DNA of 64,000 nucleotides from Burkholderia catarinensis (GCF_001883705.2 NZ_MDEQ02000003.1:124001-188000); one strand, 5' to 3'; numbered from the stretch's first letter, positions 8,661-16,940 are shown. Translations and numbers: made by a program. Notes: generated from the sequence alone by a model not told the origin.

Positions 8661-9101
8661 GGCACATCCTCGTAGGGTGGCGGTCACGCGTCGTCGCTGA
8701 GATATCCCGGAAAAAGGGAATTCGCACGATCGTGCGGACTTGTGTTCATCGAAAATTAAATGACGATGCTGACAAAAAGGCTAGCACGCAATTGAATTCA
8801 GGTAATTGCACGTTGCGTCATTTCACAAAGTTTGACGATTGGGACCGAGTTCAAACGTTATGCGGATTTGATGATTCATTTCGATGGACTTAATCATCCG
8901 GAAGTGGAATGAAACGCTGGCCAACCATTCAATGTCGATCGGGAATCAATCGCACAACACCGCGCATCGTACAGCGAAAGTGCCTGACGGACGTCGAACA
9001 TTATTTTACAAATAAACGCTGCATGGACGATTTGCAAGTTAAATCAAAGGCTTATATGAGATATGTGCGATAGCAGACAGAGCCTGAAATTAGTGTGTCG
9101 A

Positions 9102-9124
9102 TTCAAATTTGAGACAGTTTCAAA
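9102..9124. promoter_or_regulatory. overlapping TTTGA/TCAAA dyads, candidate activator site
   Basis: The 10-bp perfect palindrome TCAAATTTGA (9103-9112) overlaps a second dyad TTTGA-N7-TCAAA (9108-9124). The same half-sites recur at 8830-8856. They lie about 280 bp upstream of the -24/-12 promoter, a usual distance for enhancer sites of sigma-54 activators, but a Crp-type protein could also bind them. Confidence 0.4.
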
Positions 9125-9390
9125 CGAGCGTGTGAACCGTGAGGATGCCGTGAAGCGCTGTCCGGAACATCACGGAAACAATTGAAAATCGACTGTAAGT
9201 ATATGAATGACAAGCCTCGCGGCCCGATGCGAATGGCTCTGTTCGGTGCGCGGGAATTGATCAGTCGAATGGCGCGCTGTGTCTGTCGCGAGGAAGAGTG
9301 TCCGAAAATGAGACGCTTTTTTTGTTTTGAGGCGGGTTATTCGGGCGATCTAAATCGGGCGTGATTCATATATTAAAGATAGGCATGTAT

Positions 9391-9406
9391 TGGCACGTAA
9401 ATCGCT
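9391..9406 (+). promoter_or_regulatory. sigma-54 (-24/-12) promoter
   Basis: TGGCACG at 9391-9397, four bases, then TCGCT at 9402-9406. This matches the consensus TGGCACG-N4-TTGCW except for one base, with the invariant GG and GC exactly 10 nt apart. It points toward the Crp-type regulator at 9582 and the sugar phosphotransferase gene behind it; the start of transcription would be near 9416. Confidence 0.75.
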
Positions 9407-9581
9407 TATTCGGGTTGGCGCGTCGAAACGGGACGGCCGACTCAATCCGGCGGCATATGCCGATGGTCAGTCGGATTCAGGGTTGTGGGCCGCAACCTTT
9501 GTCAACGTCCGGGCGCGCATCGCGATAACGAGTTCCGTGCACGCGGCTGCAGGCGGCGCGGACAATAAAAGGGATACAGAT

Positions 9582-10364
9582 ATGCTTCATCTTCACTCGA
9601 GCTACTCGGCGAATGCCATCCTCGATGCCCTCCCGGAGGACAGCATCCGCACCATCGCACCGCATCTCGAGCTGGTCAGGATCAAGGCCGGCATGCTCGA
9701 CCGGGTCGGCGAGCCGATGCGCCACATGCATTTTCCGACGACGGCAATGATGTCGGTGCAGCACCTGATGGAGGACGGTGCGATGGTCGAGGTGGCGGTG
9801 GTCGGCCGCGAGGGGGTGGTCGGGCTTGCGACGCTGGTCGGTGGCGCCGCGGCGTCGAGCCGGGTCGAGGTCCGCATCGGCGGGATGGCCTATCGCGTGC
9901 CGAGTTGCGTGATGCGCGCCGAATTCGAGCGGTCGCCGGCGACCTACCGGCTGCTGCTCAACTACTGCCAGGCGGCGATGGCGCAGATCTCGCGCAGCGC
10001 GCTGTGCAACCGGCATCACTCGGTCAGCGAGCAGCTCTGCCGCTGGCTGCTGCTCGCGCACGACCGGATCGACGGCGACGAGCTGGCCGTCACGCAGCAG
10101 ACGATCGCGAACATGCTCGGCGTGCGGCGCGAAGGCGTGACGGAAGCGGCCGGCAACCTGCAGGAAGCCGGGCTGATCCGGCAGCGCCGCGGCCGCATCA
10201 CGGTGCTCGACCGCGACGGCCTTGAACATCACGCGTGCGAATGCTACGACCTGATTCGCGCCGACTATCGCAGGTTGCTCGGCACGCGCGGGAATGCCAG
10301 GCCGACGCCGGTTCGCGCCCGCCTGCCGGAGGGGCGTTGCGGATTCCCGGCACATGGTGCGTGA
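9582..10364 (+). CDS. Crp/Fnr-family transcriptional regulator (sigma-54-promoted)
   Basis: A 260-residue regulator with an N-terminal cNMP-fold sensor (LELVRIKAGMLDRVGEPMRHMHFP) and a C-terminal winged helix (TQQTIANMLGVRREGVTEAAGNLQEAGLIRQRRG). I use ATG 9582, which has AAGGGA 7 nt upstream; an upstream in-frame extension to 9390 would begin inside the -24/-12 promoter and is rejected. It is preceded by the strongest sigma-54 promoter in the window and is followed with a 4-bp GTGA junction or a 2-bp gap by a polysaccharide-initiating transferase, so it should be co-transcribed with it. The ligand is unknown. A c-di-GMP-responsive role, as for Burkholderia BerA, is a reasonable hypothesis, not shown. 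Confidence 0.85.
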   Translation: MLHLHSSYSANAILDALPEDSIRTIAPHLELVRIKAGMLDRVGEPMRHMHFPTTAMMSVQHLMEDGAMVEVAVVGREGVVGLATLVGGAAASSRVEVRIGGMAYRVPSCVMRAEFERSPATYRLLLNYCQAAMAQISRSALCNRHHSVSEQLCRWLLLAHDRIDGDELAVTQQTIANMLGVRREGVTEAAGNLQEAGLIRQRRGRITVLDRDGLEHHACECYDLIRADYRRLLGTRGNARPTPVRARLPEGRCGFPAHGA

Positions 10365-10366
10365 CG

Positions 10367-11776
10367 ATGCAGTCGATGTCCGGTGGAACGAATGCGATGC
10401 GGCGCGCCGCGATCGCGGCGGCCGACGTCGTGCTCGTGCTGGCAGGGGCGCTCGCGGCGCAGGCGGTGTCGGGCCTGGCGTGGCGCGAGCTGTCCGACGC
10501 GCAGCGCGGCGCGATCGCGCTGCTGTGCGTGCTGACCGTGGCGCTGTTGCCGCGCTACCTGCGTACCGTGCGCGGCCGTGTGGAGGGCGGGGCTCGCGTG
10601 CTGACGCGGACGATGGTGGCGGTCGTTTGCGCGGGCGTGCTGACGGTGGCCGGCACGATGTGGATCATGAACCGCGGTGGCACGGTCACGACACGCTGGA
10701 TCGTACGCACGGTGCTGGCCGGCGATGCGGCGCTGCTGCTCGGCCGCGCCGTGCTGCTGGCGCTCGCGCTGACGCGCGACGACCCGCGTGCGCGGCAGCG
10801 CCGCGTCGCCGTGGTCGGCGCAACGGCGTACGGGCGCGTTGCGATCGAGCGGATGCAGCTCGAGCCGAATGGCCCTTTTGTGGCGGCGTGCGTATTCGAT
10901 GACGATGCGCAGGCCGCCGCGGGCGGCATCGGCGGCATGCCGGTGATCGACGACTGGAATGCGTTGCGCGACATGATTCGCGGCGGCGAGATCGACGAGG
11001 TGTGGCTCACGCTGCCGATGTCGCACGAGTGGCGGATCCAGCGCATCGTGCGCGAGTTGCGCGACGAATTCGTCGAGCTGCGGCTGTTGCCCGACGTGCG
11101 GCAGATGGCGGTCATCGATCGCTCGGCGACCGACGTGCTCGGCATGCCAGCGATCAATCTCGCGACTACGCCGCGCTCCGCGCCGGAGCTGTGGGCGAAG
11201 TTCGCGTTCGACCGGCTGTTCGCCTTCGGCGTGCTGATTCCGTTGTTGCCGCTGCTGTCGCTGCTGGCGATCGCGGTCAAGCTGTCGTCGCCGGGGCCCG
11301 TGTTGTTCAGGCAGCGCCGCAAAGGCGTCGACGGCCGCGAGTTCGACATCCTGAAGTTCCGGACGATGCATGTGCATCGCGCGCAACCGGGCGTCGTGCG
11401 GCAGGCGTCGCGCAACGATTCGCGCATCACGCCCGTCGGTGCGTTCCTGCGGCGCACGTCGCTCGACGAGCTGCCGCAGTTCTTCAACGTGCTGTTCGGG
11501 CAGATGTCGGTCGTCGGCCCGCGCCCGCACGCGATCGAGCACGACGATTTCTATCGGCAACTGATCGACTGCTACATGTACCGCTACCGCGTGCGGCCGG
11601 GCATCACCGGATGGGCGCAGGTGAACGGCTATCGCGGCGAGACGCGCAAGGTCGAGGCAATGGAAGCGCGCGTGAAGTTCGATCTCTTCTACATGCAGAA
11701 CTGGAGCTTCTGGTTCGACATGAAGATCATCGTGCTGACGATCGTGCGAGGGTTCATCGGGCGTAATGCTTTCTGA
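10367..11776 (+). CDS. undecaprenyl-phosphate glucose/galactose phosphotransferase (WcaJ/BceB type)
   Basis: A 469-residue polyprenyl-phosphate hexose-1-phosphate transferase that starts exopolysaccharide repeat units at the inner membrane. The N-terminal ~130 residues hold about four membrane helices. The middle is a Rossmann-like CoA-binding_3 domain (RRVAVVGATAYGRVAIERM). After another hydrophobic segment the C-terminal catalytic domain has SSPGPVLFRQRRKGVDGREF, DILKFRTM, RRTSLDELPQFFNVL and MSVVGPRP, all hallmarks of bacterial sugar transferases. ATG 10367 is chosen; GTG 10361, which would overlap the regulator stop as GTGA, is nearly as good, and neither has a strong ribosome binding site. 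No glycosyltransferases or Wzx/Wzy follow, so it is either an orphan initiating enzyme or part of a cluster elsewhere. Confidence 0.9.
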   Translation: MQSMSGGTNAMRRAAIAAADVVLVLAGALAAQAVSGLAWRELSDAQRGAIALLCVLTVALLPRYLRTVRGRVEGGARVLTRTMVAVVCAGVLTVAGTMWIMNRGGTVTTRWIVRTVLAGDAALLLGRAVLLALALTRDDPRARQRRVAVVGATAYGRVAIERMQLEPNGPFVAACVFDDDAQAAAGGIGGMPVIDDWNALRDMIRGGEIDEVWLTLPMSHEWRIQRIVRELRDEFVELRLLPDVRQMAVIDRSATDVLGMPAINLATTPRSAPELWAKFAFDRLFAFGVLIPLLPLLSLLAIAVKLSSPGPVLFRQRRKGVDGREFDILKFRTMHVHRAQPGVVRQASRNDSRITPVGAFLRRTSLDELPQFFNVLFGQMSVVGPRPHAIEHDDFYRQLIDCYMYRYRVRPGITGWAQVNGYRGETRKVEAMEARVKFDLFYMQNWSFWFDMKIIVLTIVRGFIGRNAF

Positions 11777-12142
11777 GGATGGCGAATCATTAGATGGGCG
11801 ATGCGCCATGCCGGCAATCATGTCGCTGGCTGACGCCGGTTCCCGTGTGCCGAGGGAACGGCGCGGCAGCGCGGTGAATTGCTGCACTGCGGCTGCGCCG
11901 CCGTTACGATTTCGCGTCCGTCCCCAGTTTCCGCGAGTGTGTCGCGAGCGTCTCCGGTACGCTGATTCCAGTCAACACACGCGTGTTCAATGGGTTTATC
12001 CTGCGTCGAATGCGTCCGGTGCTTCTTCGTGCATCGAGCGCACATCCGGGCGCGGCGGCGCCGGTCTTGCCTGCCCGCCGCGCACCGGCGTTTCACCGCG
12101 CGCCGCACTTTCCGCGCGGAACCCGGAACAGGAGAGACGGCC
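11777..12142. other. intergenic, nothing recognised
   Basis: 366 bp between the sugar phosphotransferase and the DksA-like gene. Open frames on both strands have no family character. The 3' end supplies GGAGAG 7 nt before the DksA-like start at 12143. I see no terminator with a U-tract. Confidence 0.4.
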
Positions 12143-12535
12143 ATGTCGCTCGACCAATTACAACGGCAGACGCTGAAACAGCGGCTGAACGAGAGCGAGC
12201 AGACGTTGCGTGCGGAGATCCGCACGAGCGAAGACCAGCGTGCGTCGGAATCCTATGCGGACCTTGCCGGCGCGGCGCCGGACGAGGGCGACGAGGCGAA
12301 CGCGGATCTGTTCGTCGACGTCGATCATGCATTGATCGGCATGAAACTGACCGAACTGCGCGCGGTCGGCCGCGCACAGCAGCGGATGCGCGACGGCAGC
12401 TACGGCGAATGCATCGATTGCGATACGCCGGTCGGCTATGAGCGCCTGCTGGCGCGCCCGACCGCCGAACGCTGCACGCATTGCCAGTCGCTCTACGAGC
12501 GACGATACGGGACGCCGCCGCGGGCATCGCTCTGA
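12143..12535 (+). CDS. TraR/DksA-family zinc finger protein
   Basis: A 130-residue protein: an N-terminal coiled-coil-like region (LNESEQTLRAEIRTSEDQ), an acidic stretch, and a C-terminal four-cysteine zinc finger with Cys90, Cys93, Cys111 and Cys114 (GECIDCD and RCTHC). Members insert a coiled coil into the RNA polymerase secondary channel and alter promoter open-complex stability. It is shorter than true DksA (~150) and lacks the DxxDxA tip motif in clear form, so it is more likely an accessory stress paralogue than the housekeeping DksA. GGAGAG precedes the ATG by 7 nt. Confidence 0.85.
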   Translation: MSLDQLQRQTLKQRLNESEQTLRAEIRTSEDQRASESYADLAGAAPDEGDEANADLFVDVDHALIGMKLTELRAVGRAQQRMRDGSYGECIDCDTPVGYERLLARPTAERCTHCQSLYERRYGTPPRASL

Positions 12536-12656
12536 CGTCGCGGCCGGCGTACGATGACAAGCGGGCGCCCGGCGGCGTCGACATGCGGCGCCGGGCGGGC
12601 AGACGCCGTCGCGCACGCGCGCGGCGCCATCCACGTGGAAGGGAGCCACGCCGATC

Positions 12657-14423
12657 ATGCCGATCCACAATGCCGGGTGCGCGGCCGTGTTCGCCGAGAT
12701 CGCCGACATGCTCGAGATCCAGGGCGCCAATCCGTTCCGCGTGCGTGCCTATCGCAACGCCGCGCGCACGATCGCCGACTACGGGCGCGACATCCCGACG
12801 ATGATCGCGAACGGCGACGATCTCGGGAAGATTCCGTCGATCGGGCCCGATCTCGCGGCGAAGCTGCGCGAGATCGCCGCGACCGGCACCTGCGAATTGC
12901 AGCAAACGCTGCGTCACGCGCTGCCGGGCGCGATCGTCGAGCTGCTCGACGTACCGGGGCTCGGCGCGAAACGCGTCAAGGCGCTGCATGACGCGCTGCA
13001 CGTCGATTCGCTCGAACAGCTTCGCGCCGAAGCAAAGAACGGGCATGTGCGCGAGCTGCCGGGCTTCGGCGCGAAAACCGAAGCGCATCTGCTCGAAGCG
13101 ATCGACGACCGCCTGCAGCGCGAACCGCAACGTTTCCTGTTGCCGGATGCCGCGCAATCGCTGACGCCGTTGCTCGAACGCCTGCACGCGGTCGCAGGCG
13201 TCGGCAAGGTCGTGCCGGCCGGCAGTTTCCGCCGCCGTCGCGAGACGGTCGGCGATCTCGACATCCTCGTCACCGCACGCGATCCGGTTGCCGTGGCCGA
13301 AGCATTCGTCGGCTACGGCGAGGTGGCGCGTGTGCTCGCGCATGGCAAGACGAAGTCGAGCGTCGTGCTCGTCAGCGGGCTGCAGGTCGACCTGCGCGTC
13401 GTCGATGCCGAAGCGTTCGGCGCGGCGCTCGTCTACTTCACGGGATCGAAGGCACACAACATCGCACTGCGCAGGATCGCGCAGGCCGGCGGACTGAAGA
13501 TCAACGAATACGGCGTGTTTCGCGGCGACGAACGGATTGCCGGCGCGACCGAAGCGTCGGTCTACGCTGCCATCGGGTTGCACGACGTGCCGCCCGAACT
13601 GCGCGAGGATCGCGGCGAGATCGACGCATCGCGTGCCGGCACGCTGCCGGCGCTGGTCGAGCGCAAGCACGTCCGCGGCGACCTGCATGCACATACCGAC
13701 GCATCGGCCGGCCGCGACAGCCTGCGCACGATGGCCGACGCGGCGCGCGCACGCGGGCTCGCCTACCTGGCCGTCACCGACCGGACGCCGCATGCCGGCG
13801 GCGGCCGCAACAGCTTCGAATGGCTTGCTCGGCAGCTCGACGAGATCGATCGCGTCAACGCGTCGTTCGATGATTTCGTGCTGCTCAAGGGCGTGGAGGC
13901 CGGCATTCGCGAGGACGGCAGCCTCGATGTGCCCGATGCGATGCTCGGCCGGCTCGACCTCGTGGTCGGCGCGGTGCGCGACGGCTTCGACCTGTCGCGC
14001 GACGCGCAGACCGAGCGCATGCTGCGCGCGATGGACCATCCGCATTTCACGATTCTCGCGCACCCGACCGGCCGCGTGCTCGGCGAGCGCGACGCATGCG
14101 AACTCGACGTGCCGCGCGTGCTCGGGCAGGCCGCGGCGCGCGGCTGCTTCGTCGAGCTCGATGCGCAGCCGCGGCGGCTCGACTTGGCGGACTTCTGGTG
14201 CCGCGAGGCCGCGAAGTCCGGCGTGCCGGTGGCGATCGGCTCGGACGCGTGCAGCGCGGACGAACTCGATAATCTTGCGTACGGCGTCGATCAGGCGCGA
14301 CGGGGCTGGCTCACGCGGCCCGACGTGCTGAACACGCGCACGCTCGCGCAACTGCGGCCGTTGCTGGCGCGCACGATGGGCGCGGGCGGCGCGGCGAAGC
14401 GGGGCCGGTCGAAGGGCGCGTGA
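12657..14423 (+). CDS. polX: DNA polymerase X with PHP exonuclease domain
   Basis: A 588-residue family X polymerase fused to a PHP phosphoesterase. The N-terminal helix-hairpin-helix regions (IPSIGPDLAAKL near 60, VPGLGAKRVKAL near 100, LPGFGAKTEAHL near 134) bind DNA. The polymerase palm has GSFRRRRETVGDLDIL with Asp200 and Asp202, and Asp245 in QVDLRVVD, the catalytic triad. The PHP domain begins with DLHAHTDAS (341-349), giving metal-binding histidines and a 3'-5' exonuclease or AP-endonuclease activity. The role is gap filling in base excision repair. Length matches bacterial PolX (~570). The start ATG 12657 has GGAAGGGAG upstream. It stands alone, convergent with alanine dehydrogenase. 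Confidence 0.95.
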   Translation: MPIHNAGCAAVFAEIADMLEIQGANPFRVRAYRNAARTIADYGRDIPTMIANGDDLGKIPSIGPDLAAKLREIAATGTCELQQTLRHALPGAIVELLDVPGLGAKRVKALHDALHVDSLEQLRAEAKNGHVRELPGFGAKTEAHLLEAIDDRLQREPQRFLLPDAAQSLTPLLERLHAVAGVGKVVPAGSFRRRRETVGDLDILVTARDPVAVAEAFVGYGEVARVLAHGKTKSSVVLVSGLQVDLRVVDAEAFGAALVYFTGSKAHNIALRRIAQAGGLKINEYGVFRGDERIAGATEASVYAAIGLHDVPPELREDRGEIDASRAGTLPALVERKHVRGDLHAHTDASAGRDSLRTMADAARARGLAYLAVTDRTPHAGGGRNSFEWLARQLDEIDRVNASFDDFVLLKGVEAGIREDGSLDVPDAMLGRLDLVVGAVRDGFDLSRDAQTERMLRAMDHPHFTILAHPTGRVLGERDACELDVPRVLGQAAARGCFVELDAQPRRLDLADFWCREAAKSGVPVAIGSDACSADELDNLAYGVDQARRGWLTRPDVLNTRTLAQLRPLLARTMGAGGAAKRGRSKGA

Positions 14424-14426
14424 ACG

Positions 14427-14452
14427 CGGCCGGTGGCGCGTGCCGCCGGCCG
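14427..14452. terminator. hairpin between polX and ald
   Basis: CGGCCGGTGGC and GCCGCCGGCCG form an 11-bp stem (one G-T pair) around the loop GCGT, just after the polX stop and facing the convergent ald gene. There is no U-tract. Confidence 0.5.
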
Positions 14453-14492
14453 TGCGTCAATGCGTCATTGCGTCATTGCGTCATTGCGTCAG
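14453..14492. repeat. 8-bp tandem repeat TGCGTCAT, about five copies
   Basis: Five consecutive 8-bp units: one TGCGTCAA, three TGCGTCAT and one TGCGTCAG. They lie between the polX/ald hairpin and the ald stop codon at 14495-14497, so they are in the 3' untranslated region of ald. Such arrays vary in copy number between strains. Confidence 0.9.
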
Positions 14493-14494
14493 CG

Positions 14495-15610
14495 TCACGC
14501 CAGCACGCCGGCCGCCGGCACATAAGGCAGGCCGAGCGCCAGCGCCACCGCTTCGTACGTGATGTGCCCGTCGCACACGTTCAGGCCCGCGCGCAGATGC
14601 GGATCGTCGGCCATTGCCTGCTTCCAGCCCTTGTCGGCGAGCGCGAGCGCATGTCCGAGCGTCGCGTTGTTCAGCGCGAAGGTCGACGTGCGCGCGACTG
14701 CGCCGGGCATGTTCGCGACGCAGTAGTGCACGACGCCGTCGACGACAAAGGTCGGATCCGCGTGCGTCGTCGCATGCGATGTCTCGAAGCATCCGCCCTG
14801 GTCGATCGCGACGTCGACGACGACCGCACCCGTGCGCATCGTCGCGATCATGTCGCGCGTGACGAGCCGCGGCGCCGATGCGCCCGGCACGAGCACGGCG
14901 CCGATCACGACGTCGGCATCGCGCACGGCTTCGTCGATCGTATGCGCATTCGAGCAGATGGTCGTGATCCGGTTGGCGAAGACGAGGTCGAGCTGGCGCA
15001 GCCGGTTCACGTTGGTGTCGAGCACGGTGACGCGCGCGCCGAGGCCCACCGCCATCTGCAGCGCGCCGGTGCCCACCACGCCCGCGCCGAGCACGACGAC
15101 ATGCGCGGCCGGCACGCCCGGTACGCCGGCCATCAGCAGGCCGCGGCCGCCGCGCGGGCTTTCGAGGTGGGTCGCCGCGACCTGGATCGACATGCGCCCC
15201 GCGACCTCGCTCATCGGCGCGAGCAGCGGCAGGCCGCCGCCGGGGCCCGTCACGGTTTCGTATGCGACGCAGACGGCGCCGGACTTCACGAGCGCGGCCG
15301 CCTGCTCGGGATCGGGCGCGAGATGCAGGTACGTATAGAGAATCTGGCCGCGCCGCAGCATCGCGCATTCGGCCGGCTGCGGCTCCTTGACCTTGATGAT
15401 CATGTCGGCGCGCACGAAGACTTCGTCGGCGCCGTCGCAGAGCGACGCACCCGCGGCGGTGTAGTCGTTGTCGAGCAGGCCGATCGCCGTGCCCGCGCCG
15501 CGCTGCACGAGCACGCGATGGCCGTGCCGCGTCAGTTCGCGCGCGCCGGCAGGCGTGAGGCCGACGCGGTACTCGTGGTTCTTGATCTCCTTCGGCACAC
15601 CGATCAGCAT
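14495..15610 (-). CDS. ald: alanine dehydrogenase
   Basis: A 371-residue enzyme that interconverts L-alanine and pyruvate plus ammonia with NAD. N-terminal MLIGVPKEIKNHEYRVGLTP is the family signature, with the substrate Arg15 and Lys in IIKVKEPQ. The Rossmann domain has VVVLGAGVVGTGALQMAVGLGA near residue 170, and the pyruvate-site histidine lies in YTYLHLAPD. Length equals typical Ald. GGAGG precedes the ATG by 6 nt. A possible sigma-70 promoter lies about 100 bp upstream. It is divergent from the DUF3995 gene and convergent with polX, so it is probably monocistronic. It could feed alanine to or from the amino-acid ligase operon, but no direct link is visible. Confidence 0.96.
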   Translation of the reverse strand: MLIGVPKEIKNHEYRVGLTPAGARELTRHGHRVLVQRGAGTAIGLLDNDYTAAGASLCDGADEVFVRADMIIKVKEPQPAECAMLRRGQILYTYLHLAPDPEQAAALVKSGAVCVAYETVTGPGGGLPLLAPMSEVAGRMSIQVAATHLESPRGGRGLLMAGVPGVPAAHVVVLGAGVVGTGALQMAVGLGARVTVLDTNVNRLRQLDLVFANRITTICSNAHTIDEAVRDADVVIGAVLVPGASAPRLVTRDMIATMRTGAVVVDVAIDQGGCFETSHATTHADPTFVVDGVVHYCVANMPGAVARTSTFALNNATLGHALALADKGWKQAMADDPHLRAGLNVCDGHITYEAVALALGLPYVPAAGVLA

Positions 15611-15716
15611 GATTCGCCTCCATGGCCTTCGTTATCGTTGTCGTGCAGGTGCGCCGCGCGGCGAACGATACACGTGCGCCCGATCGTGCAAGGGCCGGCC
15701 GCAGTACTGGAATAAC

Positions 15717-15744
15717 AGCGTAGTAGTGCGCGGTGGGAAGTCAA
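15717..15744 (-). promoter_or_regulatory. possible sigma-70 promoter of ald
   Basis: On the minus strand TTGACT (15744-15739), a 16-nt spacer and TACGCT (15722-15717) resemble -35/-10 boxes. Transcription would start near 15710, about 100 nt before the ald ATG. The -10 box is weak, so this is tentative. Confidence 0.35.
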
Positions 15745-15929
15745 GCGGCCGGCCGGCGCGGCGGGGCATGCACACTGCATCGCAACATGCGCTGCCACGG
15801 GTTGCGACCGGACGTCGCAATGCATTCATTGCCGGGTTTCGGTATCGTCATGCGTGGCGCGGGCCGGGGCCGCGTGCCGGAGCCCTTCCGGCAGAACAAC
15901 GAGACAAAGAGACGAGGACATCGACCGAC

Positions 15930-16346
15930 ATGACCGGTGCGTATTTCAGCGTGCCGACGCTTTGCGCGATCGCGCTCGTGCACGTCTACTGGGCGTTCGG
16001 CGGGCGGCTGGGCAAGCGTGCGGCCATTCCGGAACAGGACGGCGAGCCGCTGCTGCGGCCGACCGCCGTCGGCACGCTTGCCGTCGCGGCGGCGCTGCTG
16101 GGCGGCGCATGCGTGGTCGCCGCGCGTGCCGGCTGGCTGGGGCGGAACGCGTATCCCGGCACGATCGCGTTCGCGGTCGTTGCGCTCGCATTGATCTTCG
16201 CGGTGCGGGCCGTCGGCGATTTCCGCTACGTCGGCTTCTTCAAGCGGATTCGCGGGTCGCGTTTCGCGCGGATGGACACGCTGTATTACTCGCCGCTTTG
16301 CGCGGCGCTGGCGCTGTCCATCGCGTCGATGTTCTGGCCGTGGTGA
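15930..16346 (+). CDS. DUF3995 small integral membrane protein
   Basis: A 138-residue protein with about four membrane helices: residues ~5-25, 48-66, 78-96 and 116-136. The motif HVYWAFGG in helix 1 and RYVGFFKR before the last helix are typical of DUF3995. No catalytic residues are known. ATG 15930 follows GAGGA with slightly long spacing. It converges with the RNA phosphotransferase gene only 10 bp away. Function unknown. Confidence 0.82.
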   Translation: MTGAYFSVPTLCAIALVHVYWAFGGRLGKRAAIPEQDGEPLLRPTAVGTLAVAAALLGGACVVAARAGWLGRNAYPGTIAFAVVALALIFAVRAVGDFRYVGFFKRIRGSRFARMDTLYYSPLCAALALSIASMFWPW

Positions 16347-16355
16347 GCGCGCGGT

Positions 16356-16940
16356 TCAGCGCGCAGGCGTGTCGATCGGCGTGAGGCATTCGGCCGGCAC
16401 GGCGTCGGTCAGCCAGACGCCGTTCTCGGCGACGAAGAACGTGTGCCCCTGCCGGTGCATGCGCTGCGCATCGATCTCGAGAATCACGGGCACGCCGTAG
16501 CGCGTGCCGACGGCCAGCGCAGTCCGGATGTCCGGCGACAGGTGCACGTGATGACGGGCGCCGGGTTTCAGCCCTTGCGCGCGGATCGAATCCAGGAAGC
16601 GTGTCGCGGTGCCGTGATAGAGGCGCTCGGGCGGCTGTGCGGCCGGATACCGGCGTTGCACGACGGACGTCGAATGACCTTGTACCGCACGGATGCGGCG
16701 ACCGTCGTCGGAGAGGGCGAAGCGCTGCTTGTCGCTGGTCGCGCAGACGGTCTCGATCGTCGCGCGATCGAGCCGGTGCCCGTGGCGTGCGGCGCCGGCG
16801 ATCAGTTCGCCGATGTCGGCCCAGCCTTCCGGGTCCAGTTGCAGGCCGATGGCCTGAGGCTCGTGGCGCAGCAGGTAGCTGAGATATTTGCTGATACGGG
16901 TCGCGTCGGGCGCCAACGGTTCGTTTTTCCGTGTCGTCAT
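16356..16940 (-). CDS. kptA: RNA 2'-phosphotransferase, Tpt1/KptA family
   Basis: A 194-residue enzyme that transfers an internal RNA 2'-phosphate to NAD, giving ADP-ribose 1'',2''-cyclic phosphate. The N-terminal lobe has ISKYLSYLLRHEP with catalytic Arg25-His26 and RRIRAVQGHS with Arg84. The ADP-ribosyl-transferase-like lobe has LYHGT (107-111) and HHVHLSPDIRT, where Arg139 completes the Arg-His-Arg-Arg tetrad. Bacteria with this gene usually lack the eukaryotic-type splicing that makes 2'-phosphates, so the natural substrate is unclear; RNA repair after toxin or stress cleavage is possible. It starts at ATG 16940 and appears monocistronic. Confidence 0.93.
   Translation of the reverse strand: MTTRKNEPLAPDATRISKYLSYLLRHEPQAIGLQLDPEGWADIGELIAGAARHGHRLDRATIETVCATSDKQRFALSDDGRRIRAVQGHSTSVVQRRYPAAQPPERLYHGTATRFLDSIRAQGLKPGARHHVHLSPDIRTALAVGTRYGVPVILEIDAQRMHRQGHTFFVAENGVWLTDAVPAECLTPIDTPAR

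Larger units (their letters stand above)
8661..9581. other. long AT-rich divergent regulatory region
   Basis: About 920 bp without a convincing gene, noticeably richer in A+T than its surroundings. It separates two divergent Crp-type regulators. It holds a 14-bp perfect palindrome CGCACGATCGTGCG at 8723-8736, a GCAATT-N10-AATTGC dyad at 8788-8809, a GTTTGA-N15-TCAAAC dyad at 8830-8856, further TTTGA/TCAAA dyads at 9102-9124, and a -24/-12 promoter at 9391-9406. The transcript from that promoter would have a ~165-nt leader. Confidence 0.7.

Noticed and set aside
7818..8681. Inverted 11-bp copies of CGCCACCCTAC flanking the first Crp gene
   Set aside because: Short and only two copies; chance occurrence over ~0.9 kb of GC-rich DNA is not small, and no other operator features accompany them.
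9182..9364. A 60-residue frame in the AT-rich control region
   Set aside because: It begins with TTG without a ribosome binding site, has no family character and sits inside a region full of regulatory dyads.
9390..9581. N-terminal extension of the second Crp-type regulator
   Set aside because: It would start inside the -24/-12 promoter and before the likely transcription start; ATG 9582 has a good ribosome binding site.
11766..12176. A 136-residue frame between the sugar phosphotransferase and the DksA-like gene
   Set aside because: Composition is non-coding-like, there is no family motif, and it overlaps both flanking genes.
14481..15623. A 380-residue alternative minus-strand frame over alanine dehydrogenase
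   Set aside because: The other frame gives a full-length Ald with all motifs and a good ribosome binding site.
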